Shown in pieces: positions 35,864 through 44,780 of a stretch of 64,000 nt of DNA (position 1 is its first letter; each line of letters opens with the position of its first letter). This stretch comes from Streptococcus mitis (lineage in GTDB: Bacteria > Bacillota > Bacilli > Lactobacillales > Streptococcaceae), in NCBI RefSeq assembly GCF_009496155.1, contig NZ_WIJP01000006.1, positions 1-64,000 of the forward strand. The letters run 5' to 3'. Both the position numbers and the translations under genes were made by a program. The notes under the pieces were generated by a model. The model saw only the letters and a program-made list of their open reading frames with translations. It searched no databases and was not told the DNA's origin.

Positions 35864-38257
35864 TTAGTTTATTTTTTCCTTACTTACAGATGAAGGATTA
35901 CTACCTTTTAACAACGCAAGTAATTTTTCTGCTTCTGTCATGATGCCATTATTATCCATGGTTTGGAGACTTAAGTTATTTCGTAAACCAGCTAGGGTTT
36001 CAGTTGCATTGGCTTTCAAACTCGCATCAGTCACTTTAGCAAGTAAAGCTTCTGCTTCTTTGAGCTTGGCTTCTACTTTTTCAGTCTCTACTTGAGGGAC
36101 TTCTGGCTCAGCAGGTGTTTCCTCTACTGGCTCTTCATCCGCTTTGAAGTTCTTATTTGGATCTTCACTGTGGTCTTTCTTACCTAAGACATGCTCGCTG
36201 GCATTGCCCCATCCATCATTAGAATGTGGACGTTCGTCAGGATGTTCAACATAGTACTTAATCGTCGCAAATAAGTCTTCCAAGGTATAGCCATTTGGAG
36301 CTTTGTATGAGTGGTCGTCAAACCAAGCAAATTTAATGTTATGGTAATGATCTTTATGAGGAATGATCAAATTCCCGTTTTTAACTTCAACTGTATGCTC
36401 TACCATGTATGGAAGTCGAACGAGTGGAATTCGTTTCTCACCTTTCACACGATTGTAAATGGCCGCTGCACTATCTCCAGTTGGATTTGCTTGAGCGTCT
36501 GCATCTGGAGACGGAGGTAGGATACCTTTTTCTTTAGTATAAGATTGAGCAGCTGCTTTTTCCTTATCAGAAAGACTGTCTTTTCCAATCCAGTGACTAT
36601 GACCCATATGAGGCGTTACATAGGCATCTCCTTCATCACTGATAATATCATGTTCGTCAAAAATGTAGCCATCTGAGGTTGTATACTTATCAGCTAATTG
36701 TGCAATACGGACTTCGTTTTCGGTATATTCAATTTGAGAATTTGGCTTACCAAGACGTTCTGGATGGGTAATTGGTGCTAGGAATGCCAATAAATCATCT
36801 ACCAATTTTCCTTTATTAGAAGATTCATCATTCAAGCGTTCTGCTAATTTGTCTAAGGCTTGAAAATCAGAAGTACGACCCTTATTTTCAGACAAGGCTT
36901 TATGAGCCTCGACCAATAAATTATATGCTTTATCATAAAATTCTTGGTTACGAGGAGCGACATTTTCTTTCTTCGCAACTAGATTGTGTGTTTCTTGAGT
37001 TTTCTTAGACAAGAGATTTTCAATAGCATCAATCTTATCCTTTGCCAAATCTTTAGCAAGAACATAACGACTGACTCCCTTATCCTCGAAAACATAACCG
37101 TCGCCAACTTTTCTAACAACCTGGTTGACATCAAATTCAGTCGGTTTATTTCCCGCTGGCGCTTGAGGTTTGGTAGTAGGAGCTGGCTTCATAGGAGTAA
37201 TACTTGGCAAAACACTGCCATTTTGTCCCTTAACAGCTATCATACGAGCTAATTTTTCTTCCAGCAGTGACATTTGGGAATAAGGGATAAAGTGATAGTG
37301 GTCTCCGTGAGGCACTGCAACACCGTTAGCTGTACGTTTGATGATTTGTGCCGGATCAAAGACGAGTCCATCAGATTCTACATGTCGTTCTGATAAAGGC
37401 TTGGCATACAATTCACGTAAAAGTGTTGGAATATCTTCCCCTTGGTCTTGATGATAAGTTGGAGTGACAGTAAGATTAGGAGTCTCTGATAAACTTAGTT
37501 GGGCTGGTTTTACATCATTACTATTTGGTTTACTTGAACTTGTAGAAGCATGAGAACCCTGTTTACCATTCCAATAAGCTTGGGCAGCAGCCAATTCACT
37601 GGCAGACAAATCACTCTTAGGAATATAGTGGAAGTGATTGCCATGAGGGACGATATAGGCATCGCCCGTGTCCTCAATGATATCAGATGCATTAAAGATA
37701 TAACCATCATCCGTTGTATAGCGTCCTTGGGCTCTCGCTGCAGCAACAGCATTATCTGTGCTTGCATTATGATTATGGCTATGTTCCTGCTTCTGACGTT
37801 TAATCTCTTCCTTTGTCCGAATATTGTCCGCATGAGCCGCATCCTTGAGGTAAACATAGTATTTCCCGTCTACCTTAATGACATAGCCACCCTTGATTTC
37901 ATTGACAATGTCGGAATCCTTCAACTGATAATTCGGATCTTTCATTAGGAGTTCTTCACTGATGATAGCGTCATAAGGAACCTTACCATTATAGTAATGA
38001 TAATGGTCTCCATGAGAGGTAACATAACCTTGATCAGTGATCTTGATGACGATTTGCTCGGCATTAATACCTTCTTTTTTACTGACTTCATCAGGTGTCA
38101 AAGTCTCTGCCTTTTGGCTTGGTTGGTTACCATCGATGTATGAAACACGGTTATTTTCTTTTACAGTTTGGGCTTGATGCAAACCTAGTTCATAAGCACA
38201 GACACTTAAAACAAGTGCAGCCACTGAACCTGCTAGATATTTTTTATTGATTTTCAT
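35864..38257 (-). CDS. Histidine triad protein (PhtD-like), 797 aa
   Basis: An exported zinc-binding surface protein with the signal region MKINKKYLAGSVAALV and Cys near residue 20. Triads are HGDHYH, HGNHFH, HGDHYH, HMGHSH and HKDHYH. It starts seven bases after the adcAII stop and has no promoter of its own, so lipoprotein and Pht protein are made together, as phtD is with adcAII in pneumococcus. Residues up to about 500 are almost the same as in the downstream pht gene, then they diverge. PhtD is the best guess from position. Confidence 0.88.
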   Translation of the reverse strand: MKINKKYLAGSVAALVLSVCAYELGLHQAQTVKENNRVSYIDGNQPSQKAETLTPDEVSKKEGINAEQIVIKITDQGYVTSHGDHYHYYNGKVPYDAIISEELLMKDPNYQLKDSDIVNEIKGGYVIKVDGKYYVYLKDAAHADNIRTKEEIKRQKQEHSHNHNASTDNAVAAARAQGRYTTDDGYIFNASDIIEDTGDAYIVPHGNHFHYIPKSDLSASELAAAQAYWNGKQGSHASTSSSKPNSNDVKPAQLSLSETPNLTVTPTYHQDQGEDIPTLLRELYAKPLSERHVESDGLVFDPAQIIKRTANGVAVPHGDHYHFIPYSQMSLLEEKLARMIAVKGQNGSVLPSITPMKPAPTTKPQAPAGNKPTEFDVNQVVRKVGDGYVFEDKGVSRYVLAKDLAKDKIDAIENLLSKKTQETHNLVAKKENVAPRNQEFYDKAYNLLVEAHKALSENKGRTSDFQALDKLAERLNDESSNKGKLVDDLLAFLAPITHPERLGKPNSQIEYTENEVRIAQLADKYTTSDGYIFDEHDIISDEGDAYVTPHMGHSHWIGKDSLSDKEKAAAQSYTKEKGILPPSPDADAQANPTGDSAAAIYNRVKGEKRIPLVRLPYMVEHTVEVKNGNLIIPHKDHYHNIKFAWFDDHSYKAPNGYTLEDLFATIKYYVEHPDERPHSNDGWGNASEHVLGKKDHSEDPNKNFKADEEPVEETPAEPEVPQVETEKVEAKLKEAEALLAKVTDASLKANATETLAGLRNNLSLQTMDNNGIMTEAEKLLALLKGSNPSSVSKEKIN

Positions 38258-38264
38258 TCTTTTC

Positions 38265-39182
38265 TCACTTTAATTCTTCTGCTAGAACACTCATATTTTC
38301 TTCTAGATTTTCTAGGTAAGTCTTGTCATTTTGTGGGTCTGCTTCTAAAGGATTCAAAGTTTTAAGCCCCACACCTGTTGATTTGACAAGAGTTTCAGCT
38401 ACTTTTGAAGAAGCATTGCTTTCTGTAAAAATTGTTTTAACCTTATAGGTTTTAACAAATTCCTGAATTTCTGTTAGTTGTCGTGGACTTGGTTCTTGTT
38501 CAGGAGAGATACCTGCAATACCAAGTTGATTAAGTCCAAATCTCTTAGCTAGATAAGAAAAGGCTGTATGTTGTGTTACAAATGTTTTCTGACTCGCTTT
38601 TTCAAATTTAGGCTGGAATTTCTTAGTCAATTCTTGAGCTTTTTTGATAAAGGCTTGCGCATTTTTCTGGTAAGTTTCTTTATGCTCACTATCAATCTCC
38701 GAAAGTTTATCAGCGACAATTTGAGCTTCTTCTCCAGCTTTTTCCGGATCTAGCCAAGTGTGAGGATCATAGAGCGTTTTTTCATCAACTCCATCACCTA
38801 CTTCCACATCTTCTAGACCAGGGACACGTTCCAATGTCATTCCTTCAGAAGCCTCTAAAACCTTAACCTTAGATTTTTTTAGATTTGGATCCAGACTTCC
38901 TGCCCAAGATTCGAGCGTATGCGAATGGTAAACAAAGACATCTGCATCATAGATGGCAGCAATGTCATTTGCTGAAGGTTCAAAGGAGTGAATCCCACTA
39001 CTTGACTGAATCATCCGAACATCATTCAAGTCACCTGACACTTCCTTTACCATAGCGTAGATAGGGTAGAAACTGGTCACAATTTTCATCCCTTTCCCTG
39101 TCTGGCTTTCCTTTTGACCACAAGCCCCTAAACACAAAAGAAAGACACTTAACAATACTAAAAATAAACTTTGTTTTTTCAT
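38265..39182 (-). CDS. adcAII: Zinc-binding ABC lipoprotein AdcAII (Lmb)
   Basis: A 305-aa cluster-9 metal-binding lipoprotein. The lipobox LGAC places the lipid-bearing Cys near residue 20. Zinc ligands of the family are expected in the SGIHSFEPS, DPHTWLDPE and TQHTAFSYL segments plus a late acidic residue in FTESNAS. It passes zinc to the AdcBC permease, encoded elsewhere. It heads the adcAII-pht unit and has an AdcR-like box at its promoter. Confidence 0.95.
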   Translation of the reverse strand: MKKQSLFLVLLSVFLLCLGACGQKESQTGKGMKIVTSFYPIYAMVKEVSGDLNDVRMIQSSSGIHSFEPSANDIAAIYDADVFVYHSHTLESWAGSLDPNLKKSKVKVLEASEGMTLERVPGLEDVEVGDGVDEKTLYDPHTWLDPEKAGEEAQIVADKLSEIDSEHKETYQKNAQAFIKKAQELTKKFQPKFEKASQKTFVTQHTAFSYLAKRFGLNQLGIAGISPEQEPSPRQLTEIQEFVKTYKVKTIFTESNASSKVAETLVKSTGVGLKTLNPLEADPQNDKTYLENLEENMSVLAEELK

Positions 39183-39204
39183 GGATAACCCCTTAACTAT
39201 TTAA

Positions 39205-39216
39205 TTAACTGGTAAA
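39205..39216 (-). promoter_or_regulatory. AdcR-like operator of adcAII
   Basis: TTAACTGGTAAA on the plus strand, close to the AdcR consensus TTAACYRGTTAA, directly after the -10 box. Confidence 0.75.
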
Positions 39217-39217
39217 C

Positions 39218-39246
39218 ATTCTACTCCTAAAAATTTAATCTGTCAA
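39218..39246 (-). promoter_or_regulatory. adcAII promoter
   Basis: -35 TTGACA, 17-base spacer, -10 TAGAAT on the minus strand. Confidence 0.8.
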
Positions 39247-39327
39247 GCTATTTTTAGAAAAAATTTGAAATTTCTTTCACATATAAAAATCTGCTGAATT
39301 TCAACAACTCAACAGATTCTCACTTTA

Positions 39328-39482
39328 TATACTCAATGAAAATCAAAGAGCAAATTAGGAAGCTAGCCGCAGGCTGCTCAAAACATGTTTTTGAGGTTGC
39401 AGATAGAACTGACGAAGTCAGTCACATATATACGGCAAGGTGAAGCTGACGTGGTTTGAAGAGATTTTCGAAGAGTATTATT
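39328..39482 (+). repeat. BOX element (boxA-boxB-like-boxC)
   Basis: It starts TATACTCAATGAAAATCAAA (boxA) and ends GATTTTCGAAGAGTATTAT (boxC), with a middle part holding AACTGACGAAGTCAG. About 155 bp with the ends able to pair. The right end covers the stop codon of the permease gene. Confidence 0.92.
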
Positions 39483-40869
39483 CTTCTATGGTAGAATGAT
39501 TATAACCATAAGTAAAGTAAATAAAACTTCCTATCAACAAAGCAATCAAGAAAGCAATCCATGTTTCCATATTATACTGCAACATAAAGGATAGACAAAT
39601 GATAATTGATAAAATGGGTAACAGGGGTACCAATGGTGTTTTAAATTCTCCAGCTTTGGGGATTCCTTTTTCTTTCCGTAAGCGAATCAGACCATAAGCC
39701 AGCATAATCAAGTAGGCCAAGGTACAAATGTTTAAGAAAGCTGCAATACTAGCTAATGGAAACATTCCTGCTGCTACTGCTGAAGCTAGACCTGTCAAGA
39801 TAGTAGCATTCTTTGGCACCTTGCTAGTCTTCGTTAGTTCTTTAAAGGCGGCAGGCATCAATCCGTCACGCGCTAAACTGTAAATCATACGTGATAGGGC
39901 ATAGGTCATCGAAATACAAACTGTAATCAAAGTTAAGATAGCCACTAATGACACATAGTTGGCTGCCCAACTAATCCCAACGCTACGAAGAGCAAAGGCA
40001 ACGGCATCATCAACATTTAGATGACTATAGTGAACCACACCAGTCAAGACAAGTGTCACCAAGGCATAAAGAATGGTTACGATAGAAAGCGATAAGACAA
40101 TTCCTCTAGGAATATTTTTTTGAGGAGTCTTGACTTCATCTACAGCCATAGAGATGGATTCAAATCCCAAAAAACCGAAGAACATCAAGGACGCACCAGC
40201 CATAATACCAGTATTAGCACCATAGATTTGTCCAAAACCGTAAGGAGCAAAATTGCTCCAATTATCAAGTTTGATATGCCAAATTCCTACTAAAACAAAG
40301 AGAGCTAAAGCGGAAAATTTCAAAATAACTAAAATAGAATTAAAGCGTAAGGCTGCCTTGGCATTTAGTAAAACAAGCGAAGTCACCAAGACTAAGACAA
40401 GAATAGGTAATAAATCAACAAATGTCCCTGCTTGAGGATTAAAGGTACCATTTAAAGCCTGAGGAAGGGCTATCCCGTATTGAGAGAGCAAGCCTTTAAA
40501 ATAAGCTGCCCAACCCGAAGCCACACCTGATATGGCTGTCATGAACTCCATCATGGTTAACCAACCAGCCAACCAAGCTGGAAATTCTCCTAAGATAGCA
40601 TAGAGATAACTGTAGGCACCACCTGTAGCAGGTACTCGCGAGGCAAATTCTGCAAAAAAGAGAGCTGATAATCCCACACACAAGGCAGAAATAACAATTG
40701 AAATCACTAGGGCTGGACCAGCAAGTGTTGCAGCTGCAGTACCTGTAATTGTAAAGACGCCTGTCCCTACCATGGCTCCGATACCCAGCAAAATCAAATC
40801 CCATAACTTCAAATGCCTGTGCATTTCCGTTTTATCCAAACTTACATTCTTTGTTCTAAATATATTCAT
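39478..40869 (-). CDS. APC-family amino acid permease
   Basis: A 463-aa permease with 12 hydrophobic segments. The GIGAMVGTGVF loop in the first membrane segment is the APC substrate-binding signature of the cationic amino-acid (YfnA/CAT) group, and SYLYAILGEFPAW follows. I chose the ATG at 40869 because GGAGAG lies before it; the longer TTG start at 40881 overlaps that site. The last codons and stop fall inside a BOX element. The substrate is uncertain. Confidence 0.88.
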   Translation of the reverse strand: MNIFRTKNVSLDKTEMHRHLKLWDLILLGIGAMVGTGVFTITGTAAATLAGPALVISIVISALCVGLSALFFAEFASRVPATGGAYSYLYAILGEFPAWLAGWLTMMEFMTAISGVASGWAAYFKGLLSQYGIALPQALNGTFNPQAGTFVDLLPILVLVLVTSLVLLNAKAALRFNSILVILKFSALALFVLVGIWHIKLDNWSNFAPYGFGQIYGANTGIMAGASLMFFGFLGFESISMAVDEVKTPQKNIPRGIVLSLSIVTILYALVTLVLTGVVHYSHLNVDDAVAFALRSVGISWAANYVSLVAILTLITVCISMTYALSRMIYSLARDGLMPAAFKELTKTSKVPKNATILTGLASAVAAGMFPLASIAAFLNICTLAYLIMLAYGLIRLRKEKGIPKAGEFKTPLVPLLPILSIIICLSFMLQYNMETWIAFLIALLIGSFIYFTYGYNHSTIEE

Positions 40870-40948
40870 ATTTCTCTCCAAAATAAAATGATGATTCTAT
40901 TTTACCATAAATATAGGAAATTTGTGAATATTTATAAAATAATTTTCT

Positions 40949-40985
40949 AAAAAAATCTGACTACACTCTTGTAATCAGATTTTTA
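40949..40985 (-). terminator. Terminator of the thioredoxin-like gene
   Basis: Stem AAATCTGA/TCAGATTT followed by TTTTT on the minus strand. Confidence 0.8.
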
Positions 40986-40991
40986 TCTATT

Positions 40992-41558
40992 CTAGTTCAT
41001 TTCTTTAAATGCTGCTTCTGCATCCGCGTTGCTGATGACACCAAATTGAATCTTTCCAATCTTTCCTTGACTGTCAATCAGGTATTCTGTAGGAATGCTT
41101 CGAATTTGATAAGCTTGGAAGGTAGTTGCTTTGGTATCATAAAGAACTGGGATATCCTTATAACCTTGATCTTGGAACCATTGTGGGAATTGCTCGACAG
41201 TTTTTTCACCTTGAATTCCTGGTGCAATGACACTAAGAATTTCAAAATCACGATCTGGTTTCGCAGCTAATTCCATCAACTCAGGCATACTTTTCTTACA
41301 TGGACCACACCATGAAGCCCAAAACTTCAAGTAGACTTTTTTTCCCTTATAATCAGATAACTTGACTTCTTTGCCATCCATAGATTGCAAGGTAAAGTCT
41401 GGAGCATCTTTTCCAACAGCAATTTGTTGTACAGGCGTTTGTTGCTGTTGTTTTGGGGCTTGTTGTGGAGCTTGAGTCTTTTTAGTCTCTTCCTCACCAC
41501 AGGCCATCAATACGACTAATGACAAGAGGCTTAAGCCAGCAAACATTACTTTTTTCAT
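40992..41558 (-). CDS. etrx2: Surface thioredoxin-like lipoprotein (Etrx2-like)
   Basis: A 188-aa TlpA-type protein anchored by a lipobox (VLMAC, Cys20). A Gln/Pro-rich linker (29-45) leads to the thioredoxin domain with the active site WCGPC (Cys84, Cys87). It follows ccdA by 11 bases, so CcdA can pass electrons to it across the membrane for repair of oxidised surface proteins. In pneumococcus the pair next to the adcAII region is named Etrx2/CcdA2, which is the basis of the symbol. Confidence 0.85.
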   Translation of the reverse strand: MKKVMFAGLSLLSLVVLMACGEEETKKTQAPQQAPKQQQQTPVQQIAVGKDAPDFTLQSMDGKEVKLSDYKGKKVYLKFWASWCGPCKKSMPELMELAAKPDRDFEILSVIAPGIQGEKTVEQFPQWFQDQGYKDIPVLYDTKATTFQAYQIRSIPTEYLIDSQGKIGKIQFGVISNADAEAAFKEMN

Positions 41559-41569
41559 CTTTTTCTCCT

Positions 41570-42277
41570 TTATTCAAAAATTCCAGCTAGAACATTTACT
41601 TGTCCTAATAGTAACAAAATTCCCATTAAAATAATAAGGAAACCACCAATTTTCTTTAGTAGCATCATATGACGTTTGATTTTACTAAAATAAGGCATCA
41701 CTACACCAGAAGCTAGAGCCAAAACCAAGAAAGGAATAGCCATCCCCAGAGTGTAAATAAGAGTATAGATAGCTCCTTGCCAAGCTCCATTGCCTCCAGA
41801 AGCCGCAAGCGCTAAAACAGAACTTAAAACTGGACCAATACAAGGCGTCCAACCAAAGCTAAAGGTAATACCAAGTAAAAATGCTGACCAATAACGATTG
41901 GTTACTGATTTCTTAAAAGTAAAACTTTTTTGAACCTCTAATTTCTTAAAATGAAAAATTTCCATCTGGTGAAGTCCCAAAATGATAATAATTGTTCCCA
42001 TAACATATCGAAACCAATTTGCATAGAGAATATTACCAAAGTAACCTGCACCAAAGCCTAGAATAAAGAAAACGAGAGAGATACCCACGATAAAGCAAAG
42101 TGTTCGAATCAAACCTGACCAGAGAACCTTTCTCCCAAACAAAGAAAAACTTTTTGCACTTTCTTGATCATCCAATAAAATCCCAGCATAAACTGGCAAA
42201 AGAGGAAAGATGCAGGGAGAAAAAAAGGATAAAACGCCTGCTAAAAAAACGGAGATTGAAAATACTATCGTTTCCAA
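41570..42277 (-). CDS. ccdA: Thiol-disulfide interchange protein CcdA
   Basis: A 235-aa membrane protein with six membrane segments. The redox cysteines are in FFSPCIFPLLP (Cys22) and GWTPCIGPVLS. It carries electrons from cytoplasmic thioredoxin to the outer lipoprotein encoded just downstream. The start is a TTG (42277): no ATG is in frame before residue 90, and the membrane start METIVFSISV is needed for the first helix. Confidence 0.9.
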   Translation of the reverse strand: METIVFSISVFLAGVLSFFSPCIFPLLPVYAGILLDDQESAKSFSLFGRKVLWSGLIRTLCFIVGISLVFFILGFGAGYFGNILYANWFRYVMGTIIIILGLHQMEIFHFKKLEVQKSFTFKKSVTNRYWSAFLLGITFSFGWTPCIGPVLSSVLALAASGGNGAWQGAIYTLIYTLGMAIPFLVLALASGVVMPYFSKIKRHMMLLKKIGGFLIILMGILLLLGQVNVLAGIFE

Positions 42278-42422
42278 TGAAGAACCAACTTTCTTAATAA
42301 TTCTATTACTATTTTACTATAATCAAGTTTATTTGTATGATTTCTGCTACGCAAATTAAATTAGCCTGTATTTAAAAGATCTTTTCTGTCACTAGCTAAT
42401 TCAGATTTTGGCTCTAAAGCCC

Positions 42423-42471
42423 AAAAAAAGCCTACTGACCAAGCTAGAAAGCTTGATACAATAGGCTTTTT
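42423..42471 (-). terminator. HU gene terminator
   Basis: Stem AAAAGCCTA/TAGGCTTTT with an inner AAGCTTTCTAGCTT stem, followed by TTTTTTT on the minus strand. Confidence 0.85.
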
Positions 42472-42480
42472 AAATTCAAA

Positions 42481-42756
42481 TTATTTAACAGCGTCTTTAA
42501 GAGCTTTACCAGCTTTGAATGCTGGAACTTTAGAAGCTGCAATTGTGATTTCTTTACCTGTTTGTGGGTTGCGACCTTTACGTGCAGCACGCTCACGAAC
42601 TTCAAAGTTACCAAAACCGATCAATTGAACTTTTTCACCAGCTGCAAGGTAGTCAGCTACTGCTGCGAATACAGCTTCAACTGCTGCTGCTGAGTCTTTC
42701 TTAGTCAATTCTGTAGCTTCTGCTACTTTAGCGATCAAATCTTGTTTGTTTGCCAT
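42481..42756 (-). CDS. hup: DNA-binding protein HU
   Basis: A 91-aa histone-like protein, normally an essential nucleoid protein of streptococci. It shows the classic start [20 protein letters not shown], the [21 protein letters not shown] arm that enters the minor groove, and the [12 protein letters not shown] end. A strong promoter and terminator make it a single-gene unit. Confidence 0.97.
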   Translation of the reverse strand: MANKQDLIAKVAEATELTKKDSAAAVEAVFAAVADYLAAGEKVQLIGFGNFEVRERAARKGRNPQTGKEITIAASKVPAFKAGKALKDAVK

Positions 42757-42797
42757 GTTAATGATTCCTCCAAATTAATTTCTAATTAACAACTATA

Positions 42798-42826
42798 ATC
42801 ATATCCTAAAATCCCTTTTAGGTCAA
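42798..42826 (-). promoter_or_regulatory. HU promoter
   Basis: -35 TTGACC, 17-base spacer, -10 TATGAT on the minus strand. Confidence 0.75.
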
Positions 42827-42863
42827 GTTAAAAACGCTATTTATTCGCATTTTCTTTATTTTT

Positions 42864-43703
42864 TTAGGAATTGTAACGAACTAAAATAGCCCAAGCGTTC
42901 TCACCCGTGTGAGTTTGAATAATAGATCCTGTCTCCAATACTGAAATTGGCTTTTCAACATAAGGTTGCAAATTGTCTTTCATCTCTTTTGCCCAATCAG
43001 AACTACCAGAATATGAAATTCCAATCTCTGCTACAGAACGGTCAGAGAGCAATATTATCAACTCATCCAACCATTTTTTAAAAGTTTTAGCTCCACGCCC
43101 TTTAACCATTGGTTGCAATTCATGGTCCTTCATCTGCATGACAACACGTATATTGAGAAGTGAGCTCAACAATCCCGTTACACGGCCAATTCGTCCACCT
43201 TTTACTAGATTTTCTAGAGTAGAAACGCCAATATAAAGCTCCGTATGGTTTTTTACTTCTTCTACATGAGATAAAATTTCCTCCATATCTTTGCCTTCTT
43301 GTGCTAATTTAGCAGCTTCAACAACTTGGAATTTCAAGGCTTGGTCAGTGAAGGAACTGTCAATAACTGTTACGTCAGCAGTAGATAAACTAGCACCTTG
43401 GCGCGCTGCTTCTACAGTACCTGAAAGGGCATGGGACATATGAATAGCAAGAATCTGACTGCCATCCTTGCACAAGTCTTCAAAAACTTCAGCGAAAACA
43501 CCTACAGGTGGTTGACTTGTTTTCGGAAGGTTCTTACTTTCTTGCATCAACTGAAGAAACTTACCTTCTTCTTTTAAATCAGCATCCGAATAAACAACAT
43601 TATCAATCATTACAGATAGAGGAACTACCGTGATATCTAATTGCTTTACTAATTCTGGCTCAATAGTAACAGATGAATCGGTAACAATCTTAATTTTTGT
43701 CAT
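42864..43703 (-). CDS. DegV family fatty-acid-binding protein
   Basis: A 279-aa DegV protein. [10 protein letters not shown] at the start, TSQPPVG near residue 61, the SGTVEAAR segment and VIDSSFTD are family marks. DegV proteins bind a fatty acid and can deliver it to the FakA kinase for phospholipid synthesis; which FakB type this is cannot be told here. It is a single gene upstream of HU on the same strand. Confidence 0.9.
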   Translation of the reverse strand: MTKIKIVTDSSVTIEPELVKQLDITVVPLSVMIDNVVYSDADLKEEGKFLQLMQESKNLPKTSQPPVGVFAEVFEDLCKDGSQILAIHMSHALSGTVEAARQGASLSTADVTVIDSSFTDQALKFQVVEAAKLAQEGKDMEEILSHVEEVKNHTELYIGVSTLENLVKGGRIGRVTGLLSSLLNIRVVMQMKDHELQPMVKGRGAKTFKKWLDELIILLSDRSVAEIGISYSGSSDWAKEMKDNLQPYVEKPISVLETGSIIQTHTGENAWAILVRYNS

Positions 43704-43810
43704 AGTATCAATCTTTCTATTTTAGGATTCAGATTGGTTTTCTTACTTTTAATTATATCAAAAAAAGATTAAAAATCCTAATGGAGTCAATCAAATTTTC
43801 CTTAAAAATT

Positions 43811-43819
43811 TGATATAAT
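43811..43819 (+). promoter_or_regulatory. Extended -10 of the YitT gene
   Basis: TGATATAAT, 26 bases before the ATG; the -35 is poor. Confidence 0.55.
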
Positions 43820-43844
43820 CAACTTATAAGAAAAGAGGTGTCCT

Positions 43845-44693
43845 ATGATTAAAAAAATCTATCCCATTTTAACTATTTTACTAGGTGCTGGCATTTACGC
43901 TTTTGGTCTAACCTATTTTGTAGTTCCCCATCATCTCTTCGAAGGAGGGGCTACAGGCATTACTCTTATTACCTTTTATCTTTTTGAAATTCCTGTTTCC
44001 CTCATGAATCTGCTGATTAATATTCCTCTATTCATCCTAGCTTGGAAAATATTTGGAGCAAAATCTCTCTACTCTAGTTTGCTCGGAACCTTGGCTTTAT
44101 CTGCCTGGTTAGCTTTTTTTGAGCGTATTCCCCTTCATATTGACCTTCAAGGTGATTTACTAATCACTGCCCTCATAGCTGGAATTCTGTTAGGAATTGG
44201 TCTTGGAATTATCTTTAACGCTGGAGGTACAACGGGTGGAACTGATATTCTAGCTCGTATCCTCAACAAATACACTCATTTATCCATGGGGAAACTACTT
44301 TTTATCTTAGATTTTTGTATTCTCATGCTCATTCTCCTTATTTTTAAGGATTTGAGATTGGTTACTTACACTCTACTCTTTACTTTCATTGTATCCCGAG
44401 TGATTGATTTGATCGGGGAAGGAGGATACGCAGGTAAAGGATTTATGATTATTACCAAACGTCCTGACCAACTTGCTAAGGCTATTAATGATGACCTAGG
44501 AAGAGGTGTTACTTTTATCTCAGGGCAAGGCTACTATAGTCAAAAAGATTTGAAAATCATCTACTGTATTGTCGGAAGAAATGAAATTGTTAAAATGAAG
44601 GAAATGATTCATCGAATCGATCCTCAAGCCTTTATCACTATTACAGAAGCTCACGAAATCCTTGGAGAAGGATTTACCTTTGAAAAAGAATAA
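43845..44693 (+). CDS. YitT family membrane protein
   Basis: A 282-aa protein with five membrane segments (DUF161) and a C-terminal DUF2179 domain. GGTTGGTDILARIL near residue 130 is the family signature, and KGRGVTFISGQGYYSQ-type residues occur in the DUF2179 part (here GRGVTFISGQGYYS). GAGGTG precedes the start. The substrate or role is unknown. It converges on ribF. Confidence 0.9.
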   Translation: MIKKIYPILTILLGAGIYAFGLTYFVVPHHLFEGGATGITLITFYLFEIPVSLMNLLINIPLFILAWKIFGAKSLYSSLLGTLALSAWLAFFERIPLHIDLQGDLLITALIAGILLGIGLGIIFNAGGTTGGTDILARILNKYTHLSMGKLLFILDFCILMLILLIFKDLRLVTYTLLFTFIVSRVIDLIGEGGYAGKGFMIITKRPDQLAKAINDDLGRGVTFISGQGYYSQKDLKIIYCIVGRNEIVKMKEMIHRIDPQAFITITEAHEILGEGFTFEKE

Positions 44694-44766
44694 AAAGAGG
44701 TAGTGTAGTGACCTCAGAAGTTAGACTAAATCATCTATCTTTCAGGTCACAGACAACCTCTTTTTT
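44694..44766. terminator. Long bidirectional terminator between YitT and ribF
   Basis: Outer stem AAAGAGGT/ACCTCTTT and inner stem GTGACCT/AGGTCAC, with T runs on both strands. Confidence 0.8.
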
Positions 44767-44780
44767 GTCTACTTATACTC

